This document shows positions 44,047 through 53,076 of a stretch of 64,000 nucleotides of DNA, in pieces. Position numbers and translations under genes: made by a program. This DNA comes from Leptospiraceae bacterium (GTDB lineage Bacteria > Spirochaetota > Leptospiria > Leptospirales > Leptospiraceae): the NCBI GenBank assembly GCA_016711485.1, contig JADJSX010000031.1:1-64000 (forward strand). Reading direction: 5' to 3'. The notes beneath the pieces were generated by a model, which made no database searches, was not told the origin of the DNA, and saw only the letters and a list, made by a program, of their open reading frames with translations. Within the stretch, counting starts at the first letter, position 1, and each line of letters opens with the position of its first letter.

Positions 44047-45429
44047 ATGATGCAAAATGAAAAAGATGAGATTCGATCAGAACTTGTCGGAATTTTAGAG
44101 CCTATTGAAAATGTTCGTACTTGTCTAAAAAAGATTAGTTTATCAGATGAATGGGCACCTGCCAAGGAATACTTTGTACGTAGGCATGAGATATTAGGAA
44201 TCATTAGTTATGGTGTTAGTAAAAGAAATAAAATTCATAAAGTAAATTTTTGGAATTCAACTGTAAATTATTACGTATCTGAAACTACTGGGATGGAGAA
44301 AATTCCAAATTCTCAAATCCAAGAGGAAGTTTTATTTTTAGAAAATACTCTCGTAGATTTTTTGATTTTAATTTCTTCTGGTTTTTATGCTTGGAATCTC
44401 GGTAATGGGATAATTAAAATTTTGCGCAATCAACGAATTTATTCGATATACCAACGGAATGAAAAATTAGTTTACAATGAACAAACATTCGATCAAACAC
44501 ATTTGGAATTGGAAATTCGAACTATTATGGATTTTATTCTAAAAAAAGGAAAACTTAAAACAATTGAGTTAACGTCTGAAATACAAGATTTTATTTCCGT
44601 AGAAATTCCTATTTTACCAAAAGATAGAATAAAGAAGCAAACGAATGAAAATTTTGATTTAAAGGAATCTATGCTTGATTTTTTAATTGATTCCGGCTTA
44701 GAGCTGGAAAAAGCAAAAGGTAAAGAAAAAGAAATTTTAGAGGAAGTAAATTATGGATTACTAAATACATTCCAAAGTATAGATTCTTTTAAACAAGAAA
44801 TACAATTCTTAACGGAGGATACTTGGGATGTAATTCTTGCTGGTCACCAAACATTTTTAGAAAGTCTACCAGAAGGTATTATTCTAAAATGGGAGAGAGT
44901 AGGGTCTTCAATCGAAACCGAAATACAATATCTCTCCAAAAAATTTCCAAATTACCAATTACAAGGAAAACTAATTGGATATAAACTGAAGGAATTTTTA
45001 CTCGATTCCATATCTTTACGTGTAATCAATATTAGTCGTTCCTATTTTTTTGATTCTAATTTTACAAAAGTTGATTTTTCGAATTCCATTTCTGTATTTT
45101 CGAGATGGAAAAACGATACTATACTCGATTGTAATTTTAAGGCAGTGGATTTTTCAGACAGTGAAATGGTAGACTGTAAATTTAAAGATTGTAATTTTTC
45201 TAATACAGACTTTGAATCAGTAACATTTGAAGAGTGTGTTTTTACGAACTGTGATTTTTCAAATGCCAAATTCAAAAAGGCAATTTTTTATAAATGCAAA
45301 TTTATAGACTGTAAATTTAAGAAAACTCGGTTTATTGAAGCAATTCTATATTTGTCCGTATTTGAAAATTCAGATATTCAAAAAGCAATCAATAAAAACT
45401 CTGAATTCAATGAATGCAGTTTTACATAA
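44047..45429 (+). CDS. pentapeptide-repeat protein with long helical N-terminus
   Basis: 460 residues. Residues 1-320 are mostly helical and unrecognised (WAPAKEYFVRRHEILGIISY; SFKQEIQFLTEDTWDVILAG). Residues about 330-455 are pentapeptide repeats with Phe at the central position and many Cys/Asn (CNFKAVDFSD, CKFKDCNFSNTDF, CVFTNCDFSNAKF, CKFIDCKFKKTRF), which should form a right-handed quadrilateral helix. Some pentapeptide proteins mimic DNA and protect gyrase, but others only mediate contacts, so the function is open. The Nudix gene follows 21 nt later. Confidence 0.8.
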   Translation: MMQNEKDEIRSELVGILEPIENVRTCLKKISLSDEWAPAKEYFVRRHEILGIISYGVSKRNKIHKVNFWNSTVNYYVSETTGMEKIPNSQIQEEVLFLENTLVDFLILISSGFYAWNLGNGIIKILRNQRIYSIYQRNEKLVYNEQTFDQTHLELEIRTIMDFILKKGKLKTIELTSEIQDFISVEIPILPKDRIKKQTNENFDLKESMLDFLIDSGLELEKAKGKEKEILEEVNYGLLNTFQSIDSFKQEIQFLTEDTWDVILAGHQTFLESLPEGIILKWERVGSSIETEIQYLSKKFPNYQLQGKLIGYKLKEFLLDSISLRVINISRSYFFDSNFTKVDFSNSISVFSRWKNDTILDCNFKAVDFSDSEMVDCKFKDCNFSNTDFESVTFEECVFTNCDFSNAKFKKAIFYKCKFIDCKFKKTRFIEAILYLSVFENSDIQKAINKNSEFNECSFT

Positions 45430-45450
45430 AGGGATAATGGGATACAGAAA

Positions 45451-45963
45451 ATGAAAAATATATACAAAAAGAATTCACACTGTTCTTATTGTGGTTCAAA
45501 ATTTCCGGATAATTATATATTTCCAATTATTTGTATTGTATGTTCACAGACTACTTACTCAAATCCAATTCCAGTAGCGGTATTGTTACTTCCTGTCGAT
45601 AATGGAATTCTTTTGGTTCGTCGAGGAATTGAGCCTGCTAAAGGCAAACTTGCTTTACCCGGTGGATTCATCGAAACAGGGGAAACTTGGAAGGAAGGGG
45701 GAGCACGTGAACTTAGGGAAGAAACCGGAGTTATCATCGATCCAAACAGTATAACTGAATTTATGGTTCATAGTGCAAATAATAATAGCCTCGTTCTAAT
45801 TTTTGGACTTGTTAAAGCAATGAAATCGACAGAATTACAGCCATTTACCCCAACGGAAGAATCTCCAGAGCGGCTAATATTAAGTCAACCGGAAGAGCTT
45901 GCGTTTGAGTTACATACACTTGCGGTCAAGGAATGGTTTAGTAAGATAGGAGCTAATTCGTGA
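45451..45963 (+). CDS. Nudix hydrolase with zinc ribbon
   Basis: 170 residues. An N-terminal zinc ribbon (CSYCGSKF...CIVCSQ) precedes a Nudix domain whose box GGFIETGETWKEGGARELRE then ETGV matches G-x5-E-x7-REUxEExGU fully. The ribbon-plus-Nudix order resembles NADH pyrophosphatase-type enzymes (NudC-like), but the protein is shorter and lacks the NudC downstream array as far as can be seen. A nucleoside-diphosphate substrate is likely and its identity is unknown. It is probably cotranscribed with the pentapeptide gene and convergent with a cyclase. Confidence 0.85.
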   Translation: MKNIYKKNSHCSYCGSKFPDNYIFPIICIVCSQTTYSNPIPVAVLLLPVDNGILLVRRGIEPAKGKLALPGGFIETGETWKEGGARELREETGVIIDPNSITEFMVHSANNNSLVLIFGLVKAMKSTELQPFTPTEESPERLILSQPEELAFELHTLAVKEWFSKIGANS

Positions 45964-45986
45964 GTCACAGAGGAATAGAAAATGAT

Positions 45987-47297
45987 TTATATTGCACTTT
46001 GTAGTATTTGGTAATTTCTCCAAAAAATAGAATTAGGAGTTCTTCCTTTTTTGTCTACTGAGAGTTCTTTTTTGATTTGCGTTACAAAATACATTTCCAT
46101 TTCGCCTTTTCCCTTAACTAAAACTTTGCCGCGGGTTTGGAATTCAAAGAATTCTTTGGTTTCCTCGTATAGATTTTGTGAAATATTGACTTTATCCGCT
46201 TCTCCATTAGCTTCCATTCTTTGTGCGATGTTGACTGTATCTCCCCAAATATCATAATTAAATCTCTGATCTCCTAAAATTCCGCAGACTACGGGACCCG
46301 AGTGAATTCCAATTCTTACTTTCCAACTTGGGAGTCCTTTTTTCTTTTGACTCTTTTGGTATTTGCGTAAAAATTCCTGTATTTTTAATGCACTTAAAAC
46401 GGAATCCACTGAATGAATTCTAGTTGATTCTATAATTCCGGCTGCAGCCATATAACTGTCGCCAATTGTTTTTATTTTTTCCAACTCATGCATTCTTACA
46501 ATTTTATCAAAATGTGAATAACAGCCATTTAACTCAAATAGTAAATTTTCTGGCGAAAGCGTTGATGCTATATTAGTAAATCCTACTAAATCACAAAATA
46601 GAATAGAGGCAGATTTTACCAACTTTGGTTCTACTTTTCCTTTTAGCTTTAATTCTTCTGCAATATGTGAAGGTAAAACAGATTTTAGAATTTCTTCTGT
46701 TCGTTTAAAAGACTCACGTAGTTCTTTGTCGAAAGTTCGATAAGCGGCTTTTTGGATAAATGAACTTTGTTCAAAAAGAATTTCCTTACAAATTCTAGCC
46801 GGTAATTTTGCTCGTCTTGCGATTAATTCCATTAACGGATACATCATATTTTCCGCACTAAAAATCATTTCAAAACCTACATTTCTGCCTTTTGCTCTGA
46901 GTGCCCGAATTGAAGAACTTAGATTATCTTCATATTTTTTTCGAAGAAGTGTATCGTTCGTTTTTATATCTAATATTTTAAAAAGAAAAATTTGATTTTG
47001 GGATTTAAATGTACTTTTCTCATATGGGATTTGTTCATTTTTTTCTGGAATAATTTTCATTTGTGTTTTAATCCACCATGATTTGAAAATATTAAAATAG
47101 GGTGGTTTAGGATTCATGTCCGGAAATTCCTTTTGTAAAACGGAAATCATATCTTCTGTAATTTTTCGAAAACTAATACCTTCTATAGCGATGTAATCTG
47201 TCACTGAAGTAGGTTTATTTAATTCTTCTTTTAGGTGTAATAAGAAGTATCTAGCTAGTTCTTTTGCAAGCGAATAACGAATTTGTTTTTTGTTCAT
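45987..47297 (-). CDS. class III adenylate cyclase
   Basis: 436 residues. The N-terminal 190 residues are an unrecognised soluble regulatory region. The catalytic domain has both metal aspartates (ILFCDLVGFTNIAS; KTIGDSYMAAAG), the adenine-reading Lys (EKIKTIGD) and Asp (YDIWGDTVN), and the transition-state Asn and Arg (VNIAQRME). All residues for ATP cyclisation are therefore present. It lacks membrane helices and is cytosolic. It could supply cAMP to the cNMP-binding protein at 36836. It is divergent from the DUF2804 gene. Confidence 0.9.
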   Translation of the reverse strand: MNKKQIRYSLAKELARYFLLHLKEELNKPTSVTDYIAIEGISFRKITEDMISVLQKEFPDMNPKPPYFNIFKSWWIKTQMKIIPEKNEQIPYEKSTFKSQNQIFLFKILDIKTNDTLLRKKYEDNLSSSIRALRAKGRNVGFEMIFSAENMMYPLMELIARRAKLPARICKEILFEQSSFIQKAAYRTFDKELRESFKRTEEILKSVLPSHIAEELKLKGKVEPKLVKSASILFCDLVGFTNIASTLSPENLLFELNGCYSHFDKIVRMHELEKIKTIGDSYMAAAGIIESTRIHSVDSVLSALKIQEFLRKYQKSQKKKGLPSWKVRIGIHSGPVVCGILGDQRFNYDIWGDTVNIAQRMEANGEADKVNISQNLYEETKEFFEFQTRGKVLVKGKGEMEMYFVTQIKKELSVDKKGRTPNSIFWRNYQILQSAI

Positions 47298-47400
47298 TCT
47301 GGTTACATGATCTAATGGAGTCGTCAGATTTCTAGCTATTTTGGATTAATTGAACTAATCTTTCCAAATTCTCCTTGCGTATAGGTTTTATAGTTACACT

Positions 47401-48444
47401 TTGGTTTACGTGAAAGTAAAAAATAAATTAGACCCTGCAATTAGTCAATTGATTGGCTCTAATGGGGTTCCAAAATTTGGAATATTTGGTCAACCCGTAA
47501 ACGAAGTTAATTTTAATGATTATAAATATTTATCTCCTTTCGGAAGAAGGAAAAATTCAATTAGCAAACACTTTGCCTACAATCAATTTGAATATGTAGG
47601 AGGAGTTTCTGACCAAATAATATTTGGAGTTGCTATAGCTGATTTAAAGTTTCTCACAAATGCATTTTTTTATATTTATCTTCCGCCTACGGGCAAGTTT
47701 TTTTGCAAAAGTTTCAAACAACCTTTTTCGGTTGGATCAAAATTTTCTAATTTTCCAGAGACTGGAGTCGTTTCATTCACACAAGGGAAAAACAAAATAG
47801 AAATAGCACCACTGAATGGACGGAGAAAATTATTCTTAGATTTATCTTCTGGTGAAAAAGTAGAGGCGGAATTTATCGAAGAGGGAATTGAGCCTCTTCG
47901 AATTTGCACTCAATCTGGAGTAAATGGCTGGGTTTTTGTGCGCAAAACAGCTGGTAGCACCGTTGTTGGAAAAATTGAATCTTCTCTTGGAAAATTTGAT
48001 TTAGAAAAAATGGAAGTGTATGGACATAACGACTACAGTGTTGGATTTATGAGAAGGGAAACTTTTTGGAACTGGGGTTGTTTTACTGGTAAATTAGACA
48101 AGAACATAATCGGTGTTAACCTTTCTTGCGGAGTCAATGAAACTAGTTTTTCAGAAAATTCTATTTGGGTAAATGGGAAACGTTATCAAATGCCACTTGT
48201 TTCGTTTGAATATGACAAACAGGACTTAAAAAGAGAATGGAAAATTACTTCTTTGAATGGGGAAATAGATTTAACTTTTATCCCAGAAGGAAATTATACA
48301 GAAAATATTAATGCATTTATAGTAGCTTCAAATTTTAACCAGCTATACGGAAAATACTTTGGTAAAATTCAATATGCGGGATCTAAGACAATTAAAATAA
48401 ATGGAATGTATGGCTATGCCGAAGACCACTATGCAAAGTGGTAA
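47401..48444 (+). CDS. DUF2804-family protein
   Basis: 347 residues of beta-rich character: a start region LIGSNGVPKFGIFGQPVNEV, FAYNQFEYVGGVSDQIIFGV, YLPPTGKFF, a central YGHNDYSVGFMRRETFWNWG and a C-terminal GYAEDHYAKW. The order and the ending fit DUF2804, a family of unknown function with a lipocalin-like/hydroxyneurosporene-synthase-like shape. There is no ATG near the start; TTG 47401 or GTG 47410 must be used. The STAS gene follows 23 nt later. Confidence 0.7.
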   Translation: MVYVKVKNKLDPAISQLIGSNGVPKFGIFGQPVNEVNFNDYKYLSPFGRRKNSISKHFAYNQFEYVGGVSDQIIFGVAIADLKFLTNAFFYIYLPPTGKFFCKSFKQPFSVGSKFSNFPETGVVSFTQGKNKIEIAPLNGRRKLFLDLSSGEKVEAEFIEEGIEPLRICTQSGVNGWVFVRKTAGSTVVGKIESSLGKFDLEKMEVYGHNDYSVGFMRRETFWNWGCFTGKLDKNIIGVNLSCGVNETSFSENSIWVNGKRYQMPLVSFEYDKQDLKREWKITSLNGEIDLTFIPEGNYTENINAFIVASNFNQLYGKYFGKIQYAGSKTIKINGMYGYAEDHYAKW

Positions 48445-48467
48445 ATTTACAGTATGCGGAGAACTTA

Positions 48468-48869
48468 ATGTTTACAAATGAAGAAGAATTTGATTTTAAT
48501 AGCGAAGAATATAATTATACTGACAAATTAATTACGATATCCGTGAGAAGTATTGGTGTTCCAGAAAACTTACCTAGTAACGGAATTGTACTAGATTTAA
48601 AAGGTGTGCTTAATATTTATTCGGCGAATCCTCTGAAAGCGATATTGGCGAATTTAATAAATGTTGGAAAAACGAAAGTGTATGTGTATATGAAACATTT
48701 AGATAATATAGATTCTTCCGGATTAGGGGGATTAATCGCTGTACAAACTAAATTAAAAAAAATGGACGGTGCTTTAAGAATAATTGAGCCATCTGAAAAA
48801 ACTAGGTCTGTACTAAAACTTACAAATTTAGAAAGTTATTTTCACATGAGCGAAGTATTTATTCCTTAG
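48468..48869 (+). CDS. STAS-domain protein (anti-sigma factor antagonist-like)
   Basis: 133 residues from ATG 48468, chosen because GGAG lies 5 nt upstream. After about 20 acidic residues comes a STAS fold: GIVLDLKGVLNIYSANPLKA, VYVYMKHLDNIDSSGLGGLI with the phosphorylatable Ser, and RIIEPSEKTRSVLKLTNLE. In partner-switching systems such proteins bind a HATPase anti-sigma factor when unphosphorylated and are reset by SpoIIE phosphatases. Confidence 0.85.
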   Translation: MFTNEEEFDFNSEEYNYTDKLITISVRSIGVPENLPSNGIVLDLKGVLNIYSANPLKAILANLINVGKTKVYVYMKHLDNIDSSGLGGLIAVQTKLKKMDGALRIIEPSEKTRSVLKLTNLESYFHMSEVFIP

Positions 48870-48873
48870 AGTA

Positions 48874-49188
48874 TTAATCTTCCGTCGGCGTATTGATAAA
48901 TTCTTCTATGATTCGGTAAACAGCTTGTGCAAGAGCAGGATCGAATTGTAAGTCCATACTCATTGTATCTGGATTGGTCGTTAATACGTTTTCTAGTCCA
49001 TTTGCCTTAAATCTATAATAAGTCTCTTTTGTGTATAGGTCTATTTTGTAATTATCGCTGTCTAATCGAACGGCTTGTATATTAGAGATTGGCAATTTGT
49101 ATCTATCGGAAAGTAAATATCGGAGCCTACTTGATTCATAAATGATTTCTTGGATTTTGTTTGGATTTTTAATTTGTATATCAGCCAT
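48874..49188 (-). CDS. conserved-looking protein of unknown function
   Basis: 104 residues, soluble, mixed alpha/beta: MADIQIKNPNKIQEIIYESS, YKIDLYTKETYYRFKANGLE and a C-terminal helix ALAQAVYRIIEEFINT. No motif was recognised. It ends 4 nt from the convergent STAS gene and lies 93 nt downstream of the YheT-like gene on the same strand. Confidence 0.65.
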   Translation of the reverse strand: MADIQIKNPNKIQEIIYESSRLRYLLSDRYKLPISNIQAVRLDSDNYKIDLYTKETYYRFKANGLENVLTTNPDTMSMDLQFDPALAQAVYRIIEEFINTPTED

Positions 49189-49281
49189 AGCCGTTAAATT
49201 AAATACCTATTTGAAAAATTGTCAATAAATTATTTATGAAATGAGATGGAAATCGATCAAATTTTTTTACTGTAAAAAAGA

Positions 49282-50247
49282 TTATTTTGAAAAAATTTTT
49301 TGTAAAATTGGTAAATAATGGCAGTCCAGCTTAAAAGAGTTAAAAAATCCATTATGACCACCGTAATTTTCAATAATTACTTCAAGTTTTGCGTTCGGGG
49401 TTAATTCATAAAAGTCTTCCGGGTGGACAACCGGATCGTCCTTTGCGGTGATAATAGTAGCCGGTGTTTTTAAATCTTTAAAATAATCCTTGGTAAGAGT
49501 GTATGTTTGAAAGTATTCATCAGCAGACTTGTAAGGGCTGAAATCTGGGATTATACTTTCGGTAAGGTTCATCACTGTTTCAGCATTTTTATATTTTTCG
49601 AAATTATATAGAAATGGAAATAATCTTTCCTTTTCGTTTAACGATCGCATCCATTCCTTCAGAAAATATTTTCGTAGAAAAGGATTTTCATCCATCATTT
49701 CGGTACTTGACTTGGGATGAATGGCGGGGCTAATGGCAACTGTATGTTTCAAATTGGGAATTTGTTTTTTTGAATTGGTTTTTGCAATTCGAAGAGCAAA
49801 ATTCCCGCCAAGAGAAAATCCGGTAATAAAAAAAGGATTATTTTTATCTGCTAGTTTTGCCACTTCCTTAGCAGCAGTAAATGTTTCTTCTAAGAGGCTA
49901 CCATTGAATAGACCCTCATTGAGATGGTGCGTTCCACCGTGGTCACGCAAGTTGATTCGAAAAATATCAAATCCATTATTATAAAGATATGCTCCCGTTT
50001 TCAAAATATAGGCAGAATTGATATGACCTTCCCAACCATGTAGTAACAATACAAGTCCTTTCGGATTTTTATTCATTTGTTTGGATAAATATCCTATTAG
50101 CCGCACATTCTTTCCTGCTTGAATTAAATGGAGTTTGGCTTGTTCGCACATTGCATTTAGTTTTAACTTCTCAAATTTCAAACTTGCTAGAATTGTTTGC
50201 ACAGTCGCGGAACGGAGTAGGAAGGGTGGGTTAAATTTTGGGTGCAT
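49282..50247 (-). CDS. YheT-like alpha/beta hydrolase
   Basis: 321 residues of the UPF0017/YheT alpha/beta-hydrolase group. MHPKFNPPFLLRSATVQTIL is the typical family start. LLLHGWEGHINSAY precedes the nucleophile GFSLGGNFALRI (Ser near residue 145), then DDPVVHPEDF with the acid and NYGGHNGFF with the His. It is probably a carboxylesterase; the substrate is unknown. Confidence 0.88.
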   Translation of the reverse strand: MHPKFNPPFLLRSATVQTILASLKFEKLKLNAMCEQAKLHLIQAGKNVRLIGYLSKQMNKNPKGLVLLLHGWEGHINSAYILKTGAYLYNNGFDIFRINLRDHGGTHHLNEGLFNGSLLEETFTAAKEVAKLADKNNPFFITGFSLGGNFALRIAKTNSKKQIPNLKHTVAISPAIHPKSSTEMMDENPFLRKYFLKEWMRSLNEKERLFPFLYNFEKYKNAETVMNLTESIIPDFSPYKSADEYFQTYTLTKDYFKDLKTPATIITAKDDPVVHPEDFYELTPNAKLEVIIENYGGHNGFFNSFKLDCHYLPILQKIFSK

Positions 50248-50655
50248 TGGCTTTTTTATATACCGGTCGTTAAAATGATATCGGATATGTATTCAAGTCT
50301 AGTTTTCAGTCTACGGATTGAATGTCGAGTATTAAACTATTGTGGTAATTTGAATGGGATTTTGAGGTTTTGTAATTTTGATATAGGAGGTTTTTCAAAT
50401 GTAATCAGTGGAAATCAATCTTCTTTGGTTATAGAGGCTAACAATTATTCACCGTTGCTGACGATTTCAAAAGGCCGAAGTTTTAAAACTATTTCTATCT
50501 TGAACCCGTCTCTTTTAGAAATTCCAAGTGTGAGAAGTAAAACTGGGATGAGTGAAAAAATTTCTGTATCAGGCACTGTGAAAAAAGACTTTAAAACTAA
50601 AATAAATTCTCTGAGTACAAAATTGCTGACAACTAAGAGACACTACGGACTCTAA
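50242..50655 (+). CDS. doubtful 137-residue reading frame
   Basis: An open frame divergent from, and overlapping by 6 nt, the YheT-like gene. It has few conserved-looking features; the middle (SSLVIEANNYSPLLTISKGR, NPSLLEIPSVRSKTGMSEKI) could be beta-rich. There is no ribosome site or signal. It may be a degraded gene or chance. Confidence 0.25.
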   Translation: MHWLFYIPVVKMISDMYSSLVFSLRIECRVLNYCGNLNGILRFCNFDIGGFSNVISGNQSSLVIEANNYSPLLTISKGRSFKTISILNPSLLEIPSVRSKTGMSEKISVSGTVKKDFKTKINSLSTKLLTTKRHYGL

Positions 50656-50716
50656 TATAGCAGTAATAAGTTTACTTTTTTTAGGATTTCTGTCTGCGAC
50701 GTGCGAGGTAGTCCAA

Positions 50717-50794
50717 TTTAATTCATTAGCCTATTCTATTAACCTAATTTTTACATTAATTATCATTAATTCCATCTTTTGCGTAATGTCAGTT
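50717..50794. mobile_element. MITE-like element fragment, copy 4
   Basis: An inverse-orientation fragment: core TTAATTCATTAGCCTATTCT at the left and the end GCGTAATGTCAGTT at the right, flanked by ATT. The opposite terminal repeat is absent. It matches copy 5 at 59912-59996 nearly base for base. It occupies part of the 358-nt gap before nadE; the rest of the gap holds only a promoter. Confidence 0.6.
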
Positions 50795-50827
50795 ATTAAA
50801 ACAGTCTTTGAACAATTTGCATAATCC

Positions 50828-50856
50828 TTGACTTCATACATAAGAATACATAGAAT
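50828..50856 (+). promoter_or_regulatory. sigma-70-type promoter, probably for nadE
   Basis: TTGACT, 17 nt, TAGAAT: near-consensus -35 and -10 elements with ideal spacing, about 158 nt upstream of the nadE start. It is the only good match in the gap and is just after the MITE fragment, so the long leader may have arisen by insertion. Confidence 0.5.
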
Positions 50857-51013
50857 GTTATGTAGGAATACGACATTGAATTTGGATCAGTACCTATTAA
50901 ACCAAGCATTAAAATTTCATCCTGATCCTTATTAATTTTGAAGAATATAGAGAATTCGAGTCAACTGAACAAATCAAACTAAAATACTCAAAAGGAAAAC
51001 TAATAAAAATAAA

Positions 51014-52936
51014 ATGAACAGTTACATACGAATAGCCGCAGTGGTGCCAGAATTAAAAGTGGCAGATGTTGAATTTAATACACAAGAAATTATTTTGTCC
51101 TTACAATTGGCGAAGCAGGAAGGGGCGGAGATTGTATTATTTCCAGAGCTAGCAATTACTGGGTATACTTGTGCGGATTTGTTTTATCAATCCAAACTAA
51201 GAAGGGAAACGATAAATGCTTTGGTAGAAATAGCCAATGTTAGTAGGTTACTTGATATTACAACTGTCGTGGGACTTCCTGTAGAAGTAAATGGAAAACT
51301 ATTCAACTGTGGGGCATTTATTTCTAATGGGCTTATTCTAGGTATTGTGACTAAGACCTATTTGCCTACGACGGGAGAGTTTTATGAAGAAAGATGGTTT
51401 TCGAGTGAGAAAGATAGAGTGGCTGAGTTTGTAGTCGTGAATGGAAAAGAAATTCCGTTTGGAGCCGATTTATTATTTACAACTGAAAACTTTTCTGAGT
51501 TAAAAATAGGAATTGAAATATGTGAAGATCTATGGGCTGTCATTCCGCCTAGCAGTGATTTGTCGCTTGCGGGTGCTACTTTACTTTTAAACCCTTCTGC
51601 GAGTAATGAGATACTCGGTAAATTTGAATACCGCAAAGAATTAGTTCGCCAACAATCAGCAAGATGTCTTGCGGCTTACGTCTATTCATCGGCTGGGGCA
51701 AATGAATCTTCGACCGATGTGGTTTATTCCGGTCATACACTCATTGCGGAGAATGGGTCTATTCTGGCGGAATCCTCTCGTTATTCTTTTCAAACAGAAG
51801 TCACTATTGTCGACATTGACATTGAGAGACTTGTAAATGAAAGAATTAGAAATAGTAGCTTTTCGAAATCGATTCCCACTCGAAAATTTAGAGAAATTCC
51901 ATTTACCTTGACACGATTTATTAAAGAGAAGCTAATCCGTGTTATTCCTAGAATGCCTTTTGTGCCTTCCGATATTTCTAAACGAAATGCAAATTGTGAA
52001 GAGATTTTTCTAATCCAATCGACTGGTCTTGCAAAGCGACTCCGACATACAAACTCCAAAAAAGTTGTAATTGGACTTTCGGGAGGACTCGATTCCACTC
52101 TTGCACTTTTGGTTTGCGCAAAAGCATTTGAACTATTAAATCTAGAAATAGAAGGAATTATTTGTATAACTATGCCAGGATTTGGAACTACAGACAGAAC
52201 TCGCACGAATGCGGAAATGCTTGCATACGAACTCGGGACAAGCCTACATATTATCTCAATCGCGGATGCTGTCCTACAACATTTTAAAGACATAGGGCAA
52301 GATGTGAATATGCATGACATTACTTATGAGAATTCACAAGCAAGAGAACGTACGCAAATCCTCATGGATCTGGCTAACAAAGAAAATGCGCTTGTCATAG
52401 GAACAGGGGATATGTCTGAGTTGGCGCTAGGTTGGTGCACCTACAACGGAGATCAGATGTCTATGTATGGGGTAAATGCTGGTATCCCCAAAACACTCGT
52501 TCGTTATTTGATTGAGTGGAGAGCCGACGCTGAATACAAAAATGAAATCGGAAAAATTCTGCACGATATTTGTGATACTCCTGTATCACCGGAACTTCTT
52601 CCTTCCAAAGACGGCGAGATTGTGCAAAAGACCGAGGAGGTTGTTGGTCCTTATCTCCTGCACGATTTCTTTTTATACTATATGCTTAGAATGAATTTTG
52701 CCCCTTCTAAAATTTTCTTTCTCGCCAAACAAACATTTGCCGGTGAGTTTGATGATGATACTATTCTTAAATGGATGAAAGTATTTTATAAACGATTTTT
52801 CTCTCAACAATTCAAACGCTCTGCTATGCCCGATGGTCCTAAGGTTGGTTCGGTTGCACTTTCTCCCCGTGGTGACTTACGTATGCCCAGTGACGCGAGC
52901 GCCAATATGTGGTTATCCGAGATTGAAGGACTTTAA
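51014..52936 (+). CDS. nadE: glutamine-hydrolysing NAD+ synthetase
   Basis: A 640-residue two-domain enzyme for the last step of NAD synthesis: nicotinate adenine dinucleotide plus ATP plus glutamine-derived ammonia. The N-terminal nitrilase-like glutaminase (residues 1-290) has EIVLFPELAITGYT with the Glu, KTYLPTTGEFYE with the Lys, and GIEICEDLW with the nucleophilic Cys. The C-terminal synthetase has the PP-loop VIGLSGGLDSTLAL near residue 355, GTGDMSELALGWCTYNGDQM and the C-terminal NMWLSEIEGL. The length is normal for the glutamine-dependent class. Confidence 0.96.
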   Translation: MNSYIRIAAVVPELKVADVEFNTQEIILSLQLAKQEGAEIVLFPELAITGYTCADLFYQSKLRRETINALVEIANVSRLLDITTVVGLPVEVNGKLFNCGAFISNGLILGIVTKTYLPTTGEFYEERWFSSEKDRVAEFVVVNGKEIPFGADLLFTTENFSELKIGIEICEDLWAVIPPSSDLSLAGATLLLNPSASNEILGKFEYRKELVRQQSARCLAAYVYSSAGANESSTDVVYSGHTLIAENGSILAESSRYSFQTEVTIVDIDIERLVNERIRNSSFSKSIPTRKFREIPFTLTRFIKEKLIRVIPRMPFVPSDISKRNANCEEIFLIQSTGLAKRLRHTNSKKVVIGLSGGLDSTLALLVCAKAFELLNLEIEGIICITMPGFGTTDRTRTNAEMLAYELGTSLHIISIADAVLQHFKDIGQDVNMHDITYENSQARERTQILMDLANKENALVIGTGDMSELALGWCTYNGDQMSMYGVNAGIPKTLVRYLIEWRADAEYKNEIGKILHDICDTPVSPELLPSKDGEIVQKTEEVVGPYLLHDFFLYYMLRMNFAPSKIFFLAKQTFAGEFDDDTILKWMKVFYKRFFSQQFKRSAMPDGPKVGSVALSPRGDLRMPSDASANMWLSEIEGL

Positions 52937-53076
52937 ACAAAAGTGGAAATATAATTGCCCGTTAGTATTTTTATCCTTATCGAAAAAAATCATAATCGGG
53001 AGACACTTACTTTACCAAAAGTGATTCGCACTAGGAGCTTGACTTCACTACCGAATTTGACAACAAATAGTATAAT

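Noticed and set aside
51790..52320. 176-codon minus-strand open frame
   Set aside because: It is antisense to the synthetase domain of nadE; long by chance, Ser/Ile-rich, no start signal.
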